DNA from: CAZDET01 sp964504335
GTDB taxonomy: Bacteria; Bacteroidota; Bacteroidia; Chitinophagales; Saprospiraceae
Reading direction: 5' to 3'
Length of the DNA: 64,000 bases
Assembly: GCA_964504335.1 (NCBI GenBank)
Contig: CAZDET010000011.1
Location: 1 to 64,000 of the forward strand
Shown: one piece after another, positions 1 through 8,881 of the stretch
How the letters are laid out: each line of letters opens with the position of its first letter
Numbering within the stretch: the first letter of the stretch is position 1
Made by a program: the position numbers and the translations under genes
The notes under the pieces: model-generated
Seen by the model: the letters and a program-made list of their open reading frames with translations, nothing else
The model's database searches: none
What the model was told of the DNA's origin: nothing

Positions 1-1155
1 ATTGATTAGATAATTATACCTGGTTAGTAATTCGTCGTGAATTTGTTTTCTGGCAAACTGACGCTGTACAACCGCTCTAAGATCAGTAGCCATCAATTGC
101 ACCCATTCTCGGTTGGAAAGTGCCCGATTCAACGATGCTGAAAGGGCGGCCTCATCTTTAACCTGAAATTGAAGTCCCGTCTTTTCGTGTTCCACAATGT
201 CAATATTACCTGGTATGTTGGAACACACAATGGGACACTCCATCGCCCCAGCTTGTAAAACGACATTGGGAAAGCCCTCCCGATGACTACAATGAATGAA
301 AATATCAGCCAGGTGCAGGAAGGCAGGTATTTCATCCGACCATTGAAAGTGAATAATTCCGGGATGCTCCTGAATCTTCCGTACAATATGCGTTGGTAAG
401 GTTTCTGCACTTCGTTCTTGTTCCAACGGCCCTAACAATATTAACCGTAGGTGTGGGTGTTCCTGGAATAATTGATCAAAAACAGAAATCAATTCAGGAA
501 TCCCTTTGTCTACTACCATCCGGCCAATTGCCAGCAAATACGTCAAGTCAGAATCATAATGAATGCTCTCCTGTACCTCGGACAACTTTTCTGAACTCAC
601 CGCCTCCCGAGTATACACATTCAAATCAATACCGTTTGAAGACCCGCCACCGACTATATCCAACTTTCGATTGGATACCAGCCGCTTCACTCGAATATAT
701 TTTAACAAGCTACGACTGTTGGGCCAAACGTGTGTAGCGGCGGCATATGTCAACCTTTCCGTTACATTTAAAATGAATTTGGCAGTTCCCGTTGCGGTCA
801 TTAGGGGCATACCGGCCACTGTGTGAATGCGTACCGGAACCCCGGTAAGTTTAGCCGCAAGCATACCAAGTAGCCCAGCCTTGGGGGTGTGACTGTGCAC
901 AATATCCGGTTTTTCGCTGCGAAATAGCCGAATAAGCTGACGCAAACAGCGAATGTCTGAACGGGGATTCACCGTGCGCGTCATCGGAATAATCTCGTGC
1001 CGACAATCTTCGGCTTCGATCACCGCTTTGCGTTCAGGGCCATCAGCACTCACCATCAACACCTCCCATCCGTGCTCGCGCATGAATCGCATTTGCCCCG
1101 TAATCAGGAACTTCAGGGAAATGGGTACGGTGGTGATGCGAATGAGTTTGGGCAT
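1..1155 (-). CDS. Glycosyltransferase family 4, 3' end cut by window edge
   Basis: An open frame of 385 codons starts at the ATG at 1155 and runs off the left edge without a stop. The protein looks like a cytoplasmic GT-B retaining glycosyltransferase (GT4) that adds a sugar from a nucleotide donor to the lipid-linked repeat unit. Visible signs are an N-terminal acceptor domain with DIVHSHTPKAG (about 84-94), the start of the donor domain (YLLAIGRMVVDKGI, about 206-219), and the donor-binding stretch HREGFPNVVLQAGAMECP (about 291-308). The second glutamate of the usual E-x7-E pair is Gln301 here, a variant seen in some GT4 enzymes. Its start lies 12 bases after the polymerase gene stop, so the two are probably co-transcribed. 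Acceptor and sugar cannot be told. Confidence 0.85.
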   Translation of the reverse strand, partial: MPKLIRITTVPISLKFLITGQMRFMREHGWEVLMVSADGPERKAVIEAEDCRHEIIPMTRTVNPRSDIRCLRQLIRLFRSEKPDIVHSHTPKAGLLGMLAAKLTGVPVRIHTVAGMPLMTATGTAKFILNVTERLTYAAATHVWPNSRSLLKYIRVKRLVSNRKLDIVGGGSSNGIDLNVYTREAVSSEKLSEVQESIHYDSDLTYLLAIGRMVVDKGIPELISVFDQLFQEHPHLRLILLGPLEQERSAETLPTHIVRKIQEHPGIIHFQWSDEIPAFLHLADIFIHCSHREGFPNVVLQAGAMECPIVCSNIPGNIDIVEHEKTGLQFQVKDEAALSASLNRALSNREWVQLMATDLRAVVQRQFARKQIHDELLTRYNYLIN

Positions 1156-1167
1156 ATCAACAGAGCA

Positions 1168-2394
1168 TTACACCAGTACAGCTTTTTCACGAGCTGTCTT
1201 TTGTGTCCAGTAAACTCTTGAAAAGTGATTCAGAATCGGAAACAAGGCTATTGCTATCCAAAATATGGTAAAACGCAATCCCATGTGGGTAACACCATAC
1301 GCAAAGATGGGAGCAGAATACAGAATGAAGCTCAGCTTCAACCCTTTGAAAAACGAGAGAAGCAAGAGGGTAAATATGATAGTTCCCGGAATCCCGTAAC
1401 AGAATGCCACAGTGCCGAAAGATGAATGAAGCTCATGGCCTACTGCCCGGGTATCAAAGCGATCAAAAGCGCCTTCACCAGCACCTAAGACCAGATACTC
1501 CGGATGGTTGAAAATTCGGTCGTATCCTCGGTATTCCCATTCGGAAGCACCGGATTGATCCTTCACAGAAGTATCTACCCGATACTGATACCGCTCGAGC
1601 GCAGATTGTCCAAATTCTGTGAAAAAGAGGCCAAGAAACCCAACTAGAATAATCCCAATACCAGACAGAATTCTCCGAACATTGAGTAGCCCTCCTTCTA
1701 TAAAATACACCGCAAGCAAAATGATGATCGAATAGATGGCAGCATTCGAAATGCCGACGGCAGCCATGTAGAAACAACTCATCAGGATAGTGATTAAAAC
1801 CCACTTCGACACGCGGAGTACCTTACTAAGAACGATAGCCATCGTAGCAGCCACCAAACTAAAATATCCTAACTGATTGGAAGTTTGAAAACTCAGCGAG
1901 CCACGTACCGATTCATCCTGCGGCATGTAGCTCCCAACCGTAATCGTGATGATGATACTCAGTAGTAATCCCAAAAAAGTAGCTTTCAGAAAAAGCCCCC
2001 CATAATTGTAGTATAGATTAAACAAAAGCCTAATAACCAAATAATTGTATATATAGAAAGCCGCTATTATGTACCAAGCTTTTGACTTGTATTCCGAAGA
2101 AATGACAAATACATGCATTACGAAATTCACCAGAAATACATAGACCACAAACCAGGCGAAATACCGATCTACTTCCTCAAATACCCGAATGCTTTTGAAA
2201 TGCCCATTCGCTACGCTGATCCCCAAAACTAATACCATGAAGTAATCACTAATTTGGGGATTCCCGGACTTGAAAAAGTAAACAGGAAAAAGCATTAGGA
2301 AGAGAATCCACATCCACAGAATGAAGGGGTACTGAAACGGGTTGAATAATTTCCCTAAATCAAAAACCACAAAATGCTCGTTTTTTGCCGTCAC
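1168..2394 (-). CDS. O-antigen ligase/polymerase-like membrane protein (Wzy candidate)
   Basis: A 408-residue, very hydrophobic protein with roughly 10-11 predicted membrane spans. A larger polar segment around residues 260-320 holds SGASEWEYRGYDR and LGAGEGAFDRFD, and is followed by HELHSSFGTVAFCYGIPG. This layout is typical of the Wzy/WaaL superfamily, where a periplasmic loop between late helices contains the active site. In a locus with Wzx, Wza and Wzc homologues it is the best candidate for the polymerase that joins lipid-linked repeat units in the periplasm. Sequence is poorly conserved in this family, so the call rests on topology, the HSSFG-type motif and neighbours. A WaaL-type ligase is the main alternative. 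Confidence 0.75.
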   Translation of the reverse strand: MTAKNEHFVVFDLGKLFNPFQYPFILWMWILFLMLFPVYFFKSGNPQISDYFMVLVLGISVANGHFKSIRVFEEVDRYFAWFVVYVFLVNFVMHVFVISSEYKSKAWYIIAAFYIYNYLVIRLLFNLYYNYGGLFLKATFLGLLLSIIITITVGSYMPQDESVRGSLSFQTSNQLGYFSLVAATMAIVLSKVLRVSKWVLITILMSCFYMAAVGISNAAIYSIIILLAVYFIEGGLLNVRRILSGIGIILVGFLGLFFTEFGQSALERYQYRVDTSVKDQSGASEWEYRGYDRIFNHPEYLVLGAGEGAFDRFDTRAVGHELHSSFGTVAFCYGIPGTIIFTLLLLSFFKGLKLSFILYSAPIFAYGVTHMGLRFTIFWIAIALFPILNHFSRVYWTQKTAREKAVLV

Positions 2395-2406
2395 TAAGTC
2401 GATCGG

Positions 2407-3612
2407 TTATCGCAGTGTACTTCGCTTTCCTATTGCAAAGGATATTAAATTTGCTACATATTGGAAAAACGGTCGACTATCTCGGGCGTTGAATACTGGC
2501 CAATGGACTTTACTCCCTCGTTGGATCGATTTTCCGAAAAGAACTCGAATTATTCCGGCCCACTTATCAATCAATAAATTATATAGTGCGCCTTCTCCCC
2601 ACAGGTAATAGTATATCTCCTTCTGGCCGTTCGGCATCGGCTCGTGGTGCTTACCGAGTTCGGCTTCTAGTTTCGCCTTTGGTACGTTTATCCCGTTTAA
2701 GGTTGCGATGAAAGCCCAAGACCAATTTCTAGGATTAAATTCGATGAAATAGTAGCGATTACGCGCTTGGTGATATTTGAATTCAATCTGAAAAATTCCG
2801 GTGAAATCAGCCGCTGCTATAAACCGCTCCCCCATACGCACTATTTCATCCACAATGATTGGTTCTGCCACCGACGCGACGCCCCTCAGGTGTGGCCGTT
2901 GGGCTAGTTTTCTACCGGTGAATGGCGCGATTACTCTTCCCTGATAGGCATAGCCGCCAAAGGTATACAAGTGATCGTCTCCACCCGGAATATATTCAGA
3001 GACGAGGGCACCGGCATCATTTTCGAGACACAGATTGACAAACCGGTTGCGGGTGGAATCGTCCTGACAAATTTCGGCTTTGAACAGATAAGCACCTCCC
3101 TCTTTTTGGAGTATCGGCTTCACAATGACGGGATACTCTAACTGGTCAGCCTCCGTCAATTTTTCTACTTTATCAACCGCAATCGATTTCGGTACAGGAA
3201 TTTCTTCCGAGCGCGCTAACTCCTGTTGTGGAACCTTCTCAAATAGGGCCGTGTCTATCCAGGGAATACTGAATTTATCCAATCGCTGCCGTTCTCGAAT
3301 AATTAGCGACAAGTGGCTGTCTTTGCAATAGTAAGGAACAATGGTCTTTTGGCAAATTTGGTTTAGCTCCATGAGAATCTGATGCGTTTCTTCGATCCGC
3401 TCGCTCGGTAAATAGAAGTCAATAAGCTTCGACCGACTGAGCATAGCCCCCGGCGGAGCCACCACGACATACCGACAATCATTTGACTTTTCCGCTACCT
3501 CGGTTAGAGCCCGCAAAATGCCATAGCCGTTTATAAAACCATCCAGAATCAGCGCCAGGTGATTTTCTGCCAGTTCAGCGTAATACGCAGCCGGAATTAG
3601 GGAATTATTCAA
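2407..3612 (-). CDS. ATP-grasp carboxylate-amine ligase-like protein
   Basis: A 401-residue ATP-grasp protein. These enzymes activate a carboxylate as an acyl phosphate and join it to an amine or thiol. Signs are an N-terminal pre-ATP-grasp region with ILDGFINGYGILRAL (about 22-36), the ATP-binding strand YPVIVKP (160-166), SEYIPGGDD (205-213), and the Mg-binding pair FTGIFQIEFK (270-279) and FIEFNPRNWSW (289-299). It resembles the carboligase group COG3919. Its start codon overlaps the stop of the histidine phosphatase gene by four bases (ATGA), which points to translational coupling. Given the ComA-type synthase just upstream, a plausible job is joining a sulfolactate-type acid to an amino sugar; this is inference and the true substrate is unknown. 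Confidence 0.75.
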   Translation of the reverse strand: MNNSLIPAAYYAELAENHLALILDGFINGYGILRALTEVAEKSNDCRYVVVAPPGAMLSRSKLIDFYLPSERIEETHQILMELNQICQKTIVPYYCKDSHLSLIIRERQRLDKFSIPWIDTALFEKVPQQELARSEEIPVPKSIAVDKVEKLTEADQLEYPVIVKPILQKEGGAYLFKAEICQDDSTRNRFVNLCLENDAGALVSEYIPGGDDHLYTFGGYAYQGRVIAPFTGRKLAQRPHLRGVASVAEPIIVDEIVRMGERFIAAADFTGIFQIEFKYHQARNRYYFIEFNPRNWSWAFIATLNGINVPKAKLEAELGKHHEPMPNGQKEIYYYLWGEGALYNLLIDKWAGIIRVLFGKSIQRGSKVHWPVFNARDSRPFFQYVANLISFAIGKRSTLR

Positions 3613-4127
3613 AATTTGATGAGTTCGTTGTTCTTCACCTCAAATCGATTCATTCGCTGAATATCTCCCTGGGCTCTAATCGAGAGCAGCCCGCGCATTA
3701 CCGTACCGTGTGCAAATACCAGTACATTTTGCGAATCGTATTCTTTCAAAAACCGGATTAACCTATCCTGAAACGCCCTCAGGGGCTCACCGAGGTCAGT
3801 GATGGATAGTGGATCTACCAGCCACTTCTCTCCGTAGTCCTTTTGAAATAGTAACTTCTGCTGCCCTTCGTATCGGCCGTAGTTAAGCTCGTTGATAAGC
3901 GACTCGACCTCGAATTCATGGAAGCCGTACGCAATAGCCGTTTCATGCGTTCTTCGCAACTCGCTCACCACCACCCGATCAGTGTCTGATTCTGCGATGC
4001 ATTGCAGGTTTTTGCGAATTTCCGCATCTACCGAACCAATTACGGCCTCGTCAATTGGATTATCAATAGATCCTTGGAGCCGTCCTTCCTTATTCCAGAC
4101 AGTAGGTAAATGACGAATTAACAGCAC
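3609..4127 (-). CDS. Histidine phosphatase superfamily protein
   Basis: A 172-residue protein of the phosphoglycerate-mutase-like fold. The phospho-accepting histidine lies in LLIRHLPTVWN (residues 3-12; RHL replaces the common RHG). An internal SELRRTHETA and an acidic LNYGRYEGQ segment follow, and the second catalytic histidine is in VFAHGTVMRG (about 137-146). It should remove phosphate from a small molecule. It sits 10 bases after the ComA-like gene and overlaps the ATP-grasp gene by four bases, so a role as the phosphosulfolactate phosphatase, standing in for the unrelated ComB, is attractive. It could instead act on a sugar phosphate such as those made by alpha-ribazole or GlmM-like routes. 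Confidence 0.8.
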   Translation of the reverse strand: MLLIRHLPTVWNKEGRLQGSIDNPIDEAVIGSVDAEIRKNLQCIAESDTDRVVVSELRRTHETAIAYGFHEFEVESLINELNYGRYEGQQKLLFQKDYGEKWLVDPLSITDLGEPLRAFQDRLIRFLKEYDSQNVLVFAHGTVMRGLLSIRAQGDIQRMNRFEVKNNELIKF

Positions 4128-4137
4128 CCCCCTCTAT

Positions 4138-4878
4138 TTATTTAAGATAGAACGTTTCACTTCGCAGCCCCTGTCGTTGAGCTTCAAGCAGTAGCACGTC
4201 ATTGGGGTTGACGTTTCCTAAATTGACATTAGCTCCCACCTGATTAATGAAGAACATCTGGCTACTCGAATTGGGAGCTTCGAAGATGATACGATCTACC
4301 GGAGTATGAGAAATAATATCCGCAACCAGCCCCGTTCGCACCTCTCCGCTCGGACGGTAAATTCCCGCAGTACCGGAATTACGGCCTTCCGTTATCACAT
4401 AGCTCGCACCGGCTTCCAGCAGGGAGGTGATCTCTTCTAGCCACTTACTCGGTGCCATAATCGCATCGGCATCTTTCGTTCCGACCTCCGCCAGCACTTC
4501 GAATTCGCCTTTGCACTCCTCGATGAGCGCAATACGAGTCTCCAGCGGTATGTCTATCGTACCGGTTGATATTTCCATAACGCGAATACCATAGGATCGC
4601 ATATACTCCTTGTAGGCATCCAGCTTTTTTTGGTAGTAAAATTTTTCGAATAAGGTACCACCAAAGTATACAGCAGCACCAATAGATTTGTATAATTCAA
4701 TCTTACCCTTCAGATTTGGAGTAACATAGGCTGCGCCTACTCCGAGTTTGGCAACGTCTATGAACTCACCGTGTTCAGTTAGAATATCCTCCAACTGCTT
4801 TGTGGTGAGCCGAACGTCGTGCACTGCCGTGATACCATTTTTTCTAGGCTTCTGAGTTCTTTGAGGTAGATCCAACAT
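4138..4878 (-). CDS. comA: Phosphosulfolactate synthase (ComA family)
   Basis: A 246-residue TIM-barrel protein matching the ComA family, which adds sulfite to phosphoenolpyruvate to give (2R)-phospho-3-sulfolactate. Family motifs read in order: LPQRTQKPRKNGIT (4-17), VAKLG (42-46), GGTLFE (73-78), MEISTG (101-106), EVGTKD (131-136), EGRNSGT (164-170), FEAPNSSSQ (199-207), VNLGNV (218-223) and LEAQRQGLR (231-239). Length matches the family (about 250). In methanogens it opens coenzyme M synthesis and in Bacillus it serves spore sulfolactate. Here it is embedded in a polysaccharide operon, two bases after a deacetylase gene and next to a phosphatase and an ATP-grasp ligase. No other coenzyme M gene is present. 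The family call is strong; the product's fate is open. Confidence 0.85.
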   Translation of the reverse strand: MLDLPQRTQKPRKNGITAVHDVRLTTKQLEDILTEHGEFIDVAKLGVGAAYVTPNLKGKIELYKSIGAAVYFGGTLFEKFYYQKKLDAYKEYMRSYGIRVMEISTGTIDIPLETRIALIEECKGEFEVLAEVGTKDADAIMAPSKWLEEITSLLEAGASYVITEGRNSGTAGIYRPSGEVRTGLVADIISHTPVDRIIFEAPNSSSQMFFINQVGANVNLGNVNPNDVLLLEAQRQGLRSETFYLK

Positions 4879-4880
4879 AG

Positions 4881-5906
4881 TTAGGAGGTAATTGTGTTAT
4901 TTTGTTGTAAGAACCGACGGATCGGCTCTACTTGCAGCATTCCAACCATGCTTCTATTTTCAAAGCCGTACTGGTTGCGTAGAAGCGAAAAGTGCTCTAG
5001 TATTTTCCGAAGCATCTCCAGGTTATCGCTGGTACGCGTTCCAAAATTATGAGGGTGCCACCACAAATGATAGATTTTCCGCTGCGTTGCCGCTGCCGTC
5101 ATAGAACGCTTTATCCGACGCAATCGCAAGGAGTTAATTTTCGGTACAGACGAAACAGGCCTCAGGAATCTACTGGAAGGCAGGTTGAGTAATCCGAATC
5201 GACTTTGCTCACGGATAGCTGCCAAATCGTATATGTGGTGCCCGACGAAATTTCCAACTGAATCAGCGAACCTCACGGCTCGTTTGTGCAACTCGTTTCC
5301 GGTAAAGATCTCACTATTCTCAGTACCCCGGTACACTTTGATTCCTCTTTTGCGCAGTATTTTCAAATGGGAATCCGTCACTTGATTGCGCGGAAAAACG
5401 AAAGAGGCAGGGGCGGGCGTATTGAATTGTTGCTTCCAGGCGGCATTGAAGCTTTCTGTATCTGCCTCGAAGTCGCGATCAGTGACTCCCGCCGCACCTG
5501 AAAATAAATGGCTAAAAGTATGAGAGCCAATTTCCTGGGTAGCGTCTAAACGCAGACGCTCCACAATGGCCGAATCGAACAGATAGGGTGCATAAGTATC
5601 CTTCCAGTTTTCGATCAACGAATAGGTAGAAAGGCTGGAATTTTCGTACCGTGGAAAAGGGCGAGGTAGCGCTCTTTTTAGTTCCTCGAAATCGCGGTGG
5701 AAGAGAAATCCGACGGTAGCCCAGGTCGCAGAGATCCCGAATTGTCGGAACAATTCCAACAAGTCGTCCACTACTTGATTAACGGATAAAATGTGGTCGC
5801 CGTATCCTTCGATCGTTTTCGAACTTACCACCCCCCAAAACAGCTCCAGATCCAGGGAGATGATGAAATATCCCCTATCAAATGATTGACTATTCGATTC
5901 AGTCAT
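4881..5906 (-). CDS. Polysaccharide deacetylase family protein (NodB fold)
   Basis: A 341-residue NodB-homology protein. The catalytic-base region is FIISLDLELFWG (14-25, Asp19), the metal histidines lie in EIGSHTFSHLF (125-135, H129 and H133), and a later motif reads ASFVFPRNQV (167-176). No signal peptide is seen, so it may act on a cytoplasmic or lipid-linked sugar, freeing an amine by removing an N-acetyl group. Its start overlaps the stop of the preceding glycosyltransferase gene by eight bases. The long segment between the first motif and the histidines resembles the WalW/DUF2334-like branch rather than chitin deacetylases. Substrate not predictable. Confidence 0.82.
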   Translation of the reverse strand: MTESNSQSFDRGYFIISLDLELFWGVVSSKTIEGYGDHILSVNQVVDDLLELFRQFGISATWATVGFLFHRDFEELKRALPRPFPRYENSSLSTYSLIENWKDTYAPYLFDSAIVERLRLDATQEIGSHTFSHLFSGAAGVTDRDFEADTESFNAAWKQQFNTPAPASFVFPRNQVTDSHLKILRKRGIKVYRGTENSEIFTGNELHKRAVRFADSVGNFVGHHIYDLAAIREQSRFGLLNLPSSRFLRPVSSVPKINSLRLRRIKRSMTAAATQRKIYHLWWHPHNFGTRTSDNLEMLRKILEHFSLLRNQYGFENRSMVGMLQVEPIRRFLQQNNTITS

Positions 5907-7077
5907 TTACTTGTCGGATAAATGCGGCAATTTTCTGAGCAGAGGTACCAATATTGCTCAAGTTGTAATTCAGGTATTCACGTGCTGCTGCAGAAATTTC
6001 GGTTTGCTGCAGAAAGTCGGTTAATTGCTCGTTGAATCCCCGCTGAAGATCAAGCCCGGTAGCCGCTCCACTTTGGACGTAATCGTGCCCGAATTCATTA
6101 CCCCCAATTCGGACCACCGCAACCGGTTTGCCGAAGAGCAACGACTCCAGGCCAACCGTAGAGGCAAGCACGATGGATCGATCTACCAGCTTTAGCAATG
6201 CAAAAATATCTACGTTAGCGGGGATGAACCGTACTACGTTAAAATCCTTCAAGACTCTCTGATAGTCCTCCAGGGATTCGCGCGGGTGGGGCTTTAAGTA
6301 AATTCGGATTTGGCTCGGTCGAACAACCTCGAGCATCTGCTGCACGACTTGTGCGACAAGCTGTAACTTCTCTTCATACGTACAGAACCCAATGTCATTG
6401 ACCGGATTCGTGAAAAGGCCAATATTAATCATCGCTTCGGGCCAGCGACTCTGAATATCCTGGAGTTTTTCTGTGTAATCCGCGTTTAGAATGGAGTCGT
6501 AACGCGGACATCCAATACTCAATACCTCGGATCGATTTTGAGCACAATTTTCAAAATACTTTTTGCTATTGTCTCCCCAGGCAAAGATGTGGTTGGCTCC
6601 GAAGGTTCCATAACGGGGAAATTTATCCCCCGGCTGGTGAAAGCGAATCCCCTCCTGTATCAGGCAAAACCGCTTGTCTCTCCTAACCATAAATTGAGCC
6701 ATAAATTCGTGGGGAGCGGCAGAATCATTACACATCACTACCGTATCACTTCGATTGGCCAATTCACTAAAGGTTGGTCTTACCACCGAATGCCAAATCG
6801 TCTTTTGTACGATCCTTCTCTTCCAATTCAGTTTTGCTCCTAGTGTCTTCACCCCACTGTTGGGAGAGATATGATCACTGGTATTCCATTTTACGGCTTG
6901 GTGTACCGTTGCTCCCGCTTGGTCGAAGGGCTCCACCGGGGTCTTCATTCGCCGTATCTCACACAAGCTTAACAAATCAACCTGGTAATCTTTCCTTTTT
7001 TTCAGCTCCTGAATTACCGGTAGTGTCAGCTGTACGTGGTGATTCGGATTTGAAATAACAAATAGTACTTTCTTCAT
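5899..7077 (-). CDS. GT-B fold glycosyl/glycerophosphate transferase-like protein
   Basis: Reads as a 392-residue protein from the ATG at 7077 (MKKVLFVISNPNH). An in-frame ATG at 7101 would add eight basic residues and is less typical. The N-terminal half starts with a Rossmann strand and holds VVMCNDSAAPHEFMAQ and a LIQEGIRFHQPG loop. The C-terminal half has IRIYLKPHPRES and a conserved STVGLESLLFGKPVAVV stretch. KPHP followed by a gene-adjacent E-x2-LLFGKP is characteristic of CDP-glycerol glycerophosphotransferase and capsule sialyl/KDO-like transferases. It probably transfers a sugar or polyol phosphate, possibly from the CMP donor made by the cytidylyltransferase in this locus. Exact activity unknown. 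Confidence 0.65.
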   Translation of the reverse strand: MKKVLFVISNPNHHVQLTLPVIQELKKRKDYQVDLLSLCEIRRMKTPVEPFDQAGATVHQAVKWNTSDHISPNSGVKTLGAKLNWKRRIVQKTIWHSVVRPTFSELANRSDTVVMCNDSAAPHEFMAQFMVRRDKRFCLIQEGIRFHQPGDKFPRYGTFGANHIFAWGDNSKKYFENCAQNRSEVLSIGCPRYDSILNADYTEKLQDIQSRWPEAMINIGLFTNPVNDIGFCTYEEKLQLVAQVVQQMLEVVRPSQIRIYLKPHPRESLEDYQRVLKDFNVVRFIPANVDIFALLKLVDRSIVLASTVGLESLLFGKPVAVVRIGGNEFGHDYVQSGAATGLDLQRGFNEQLTDFLQQTEISAAAREYLNYNLSNIGTSAQKIAAFIRQVND

Positions 7078-7104
7078 GCGAGAACGATTGCGAGTTTGCA
7101 CATT

Positions 7105-7764
7105 TCAACCAATCCGGAAATAGTCTTTCACGCTCATCAGGTTCTGTATCGCCGGCAGGTTTTGCTGCTGCCAGAAAGCAGCTAATTCCGGTGAATCGAC
7201 AGCCATGAAAGGCAGCTGCAATGTTTGGGCCGCCTCAAAATCAGTCGTACCGTCTCCAATGAATAGGATTTCGCTTGGCTCTAAATCGAAATCTTCCGCT
7301 ATTTCACCTATGATGCGCACCTTAGTGTCTGGAGCCCCTCTAACGCGTTCGAAAAATCCGGCTAAATCCCGGTCTTGCACTATTCGGATCAATTCCTCCT
7401 CCGGCGTACCCGAAGCGACAAACATAGGCACCTGCCGTTCCTTCAGCTCGGACAACAGGGCCAATACCCCGGGCACAAAATCAACTTCGAGCAGCTTCTG
7501 ATATACGATTTCAGTGAATCGCTCCCCCAGGCGTCGGCTTTCTCCTTTAGACAAGGGCAACTTCAGCAAGTTTTGGTAGATCCATTCAAACTTCACGTAC
7601 CTGGATATCCCTAGGTGCTCGATGTGGTGGGCCACAATCTGATCATGGTACTCTGGATACTCCGGAAACAACGCTGGGAAGGCTGCCGTTTTGACATGAT
7701 TTGACTGAAGGATAACTCCGTCAAAATCGAAAACAACTGCCTGGATGGTGGTCGTTAGAGGCAT
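7105..7764 (-). CDS. HAD-family phosphatase
   Basis: A 219-residue HAD superfamily hydrolase with a helical cap. Motif I is VVFDFDGVIL (10-19, with the nucleophile and acid/base aspartates), motif II is MFVASGTP, and motif IV is LFIGDGTTDFEAA. This is the phosphoglycolate/beta-phosphoglucomutase-like branch. In glycan loci such enzymes usually dephosphorylate a sugar or keto-sugar acid phosphate before nucleotide activation. It lies between a Gfo/Idh/MocA oxidoreductase and a transferase with gaps of seven and about 27 bases, in one minus-strand operon. Substrate unknown; a phosphosulfolactate phosphatase role is an alternative to the histidine phosphatase at 3609-4127. Confidence 0.8.
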   Translation of the reverse strand: MPLTTTIQAVVFDFDGVILQSNHVKTAAFPALFPEYPEYHDQIVAHHIEHLGISRYVKFEWIYQNLLKLPLSKGESRRLGERFTEIVYQKLLEVDFVPGVLALLSELKERQVPMFVASGTPEEELIRIVQDRDLAGFFERVRGAPDTKVRIIGEIAEDFDLEPSEILFIGDGTTDFEAAQTLQLPFMAVDSPELAAFWQQQNLPAIQNLMSVKDYFRIG

Positions 7765-7771
7765 TTCTCTC

Positions 7772-8842
7772 TTATAAAGCTGCTTGCTTAGCTTCTAGTA
7801 AGCGATCGATTTCACGCCCTACTTGTTCTCCACAGTTCACTACGAAATCAATTTCCTCGATCGGTGTCGGCGAAGGCGCTTCCCCATTCAGAAATTTGTC
7901 AAACTCCCATATGATTCGGGTGTGAGCAGACTCATCGTTCATCTTTTTCCAGGCGTACCGAATGCGATCCGGAACCCCCTGGCCTACCCGCTTGATACTA
8001 TCTAGAAGTGTGATTCCCATCACCCGTCGCTTTTTGGAATCCACGGATGCGTCTACAAACAACCCGTCGCTGAGGAGATCGATGGTTAGGGTTTTCTTCG
8101 ATCCAATCAGTTCGATGTACCGGCGGTTCATCTCACAATTGCTGGAGTGATGATAGGTGCAGAGGGCTCTCTTGGTTTTCAAGGTAAAAATCACCTCTTC
8201 AGCGGGAGCTCCCGGCAATGCCGTTTCATTATTCAAGATAGTTACGTTCGCCAGGTCCGCATTACCCAGGAAAAAGTGCGTCAGGTACAACTGGTGCGGC
8301 ATCGTCTCATACCACCTGCCACCCGGCAAGGAATGGGACCAGTGAGAATTTCCGACCAACATCCGGTCTTTCTCTGGGGAGGTGAGAAAATAGCGGTTCA
8401 TTCGAATTATCTCGCCGATTTCCCCACTGTCAATCATTTGTTTCGCCTTCATCGCCGACAGGGAAAACTTCAAATTGTGAAGAACCGTCATTTTGGTCGG
8501 ACTCCCCTTCAGCGCTTCTTTGATTTTCTCCCACTCTTCGACCGTAGTAACCAGCGGCTTTTCCACAATGAAGTGCTTGCCCGCCTGGATAATTTGCATG
8601 ACAATGTCGAAGTGGGTGTGAGGAGGCGTACAAATATCCAATGCATCACACTCTTGGATGATATCATCCAGGCTTGTAAATACCTTAGCTATATTGTATT
8701 TATTGGCTTTTTTCTTGGCAGCCTCTTCGTATACATCAAAAACCGCGTATACGTCCCCGTATTTGGCCTTCTTCCAAGATCGAATGTGGGTATCTGAAAT
8801 ATGCCCACAGCCGATGAGCCCGATCTTGAACTTCTTTTCCAT
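7772..8842 (-). CDS. Gfo/Idh/MocA family oxidoreductase
   Basis: A 356-residue NAD(P)-dependent sugar dehydrogenase. The N-terminal Rossmann domain shows IGLIGCGHISDTH (7-19), the substrate-side motif is IQAGKHFIVEKPLV (about 88-101) with the catalytic lysine in EKP, and a C-terminal alpha/beta domain follows. In the WbpA/B/E pathway a member of this family (WbpB) oxidises C3 of UDP-GlcNAcA before the transaminase acts. Homologues of the other two enzymes lie at 29654-30946 and 31065-32204, so this is the WbpB candidate, but the family is broad and other oxidations or epimerisations fit equally well. The 39-base gap upstream is AT-rich with no clear promoter. Confidence 0.8.
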   Translation of the reverse strand: MEKKFKIGLIGCGHISDTHIRSWKKAKYGDVYAVFDVYEEAAKKKANKYNIAKVFTSLDDIIQECDALDICTPPHTHFDIVMQIIQAGKHFIVEKPLVTTVEEWEKIKEALKGSPTKMTVLHNLKFSLSAMKAKQMIDSGEIGEIIRMNRYFLTSPEKDRMLVGNSHWSHSLPGGRWYETMPHQLYLTHFFLGNADLANVTILNNETALPGAPAEEVIFTLKTKRALCTYHHSSNCEMNRRYIELIGSKKTLTIDLLSDGLFVDASVDSKKRRVMGITLLDSIKRVGQGVPDRIRYAWKKMNDESAHTRIIWEFDKFLNGEAPSPTPIEEIDFVVNCGEQVGREIDRLLEAKQAAL

Positions 8843-8881
8843 ATTCCAAATTTAATTTTAATAAAGGAAACAGGACTGTCC

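Noticed and set aside
8147..8797. 216-codon open frame on the plus strand
   Set aside because: Antisense to the Gfo/Idh/MocA gene, no family features.
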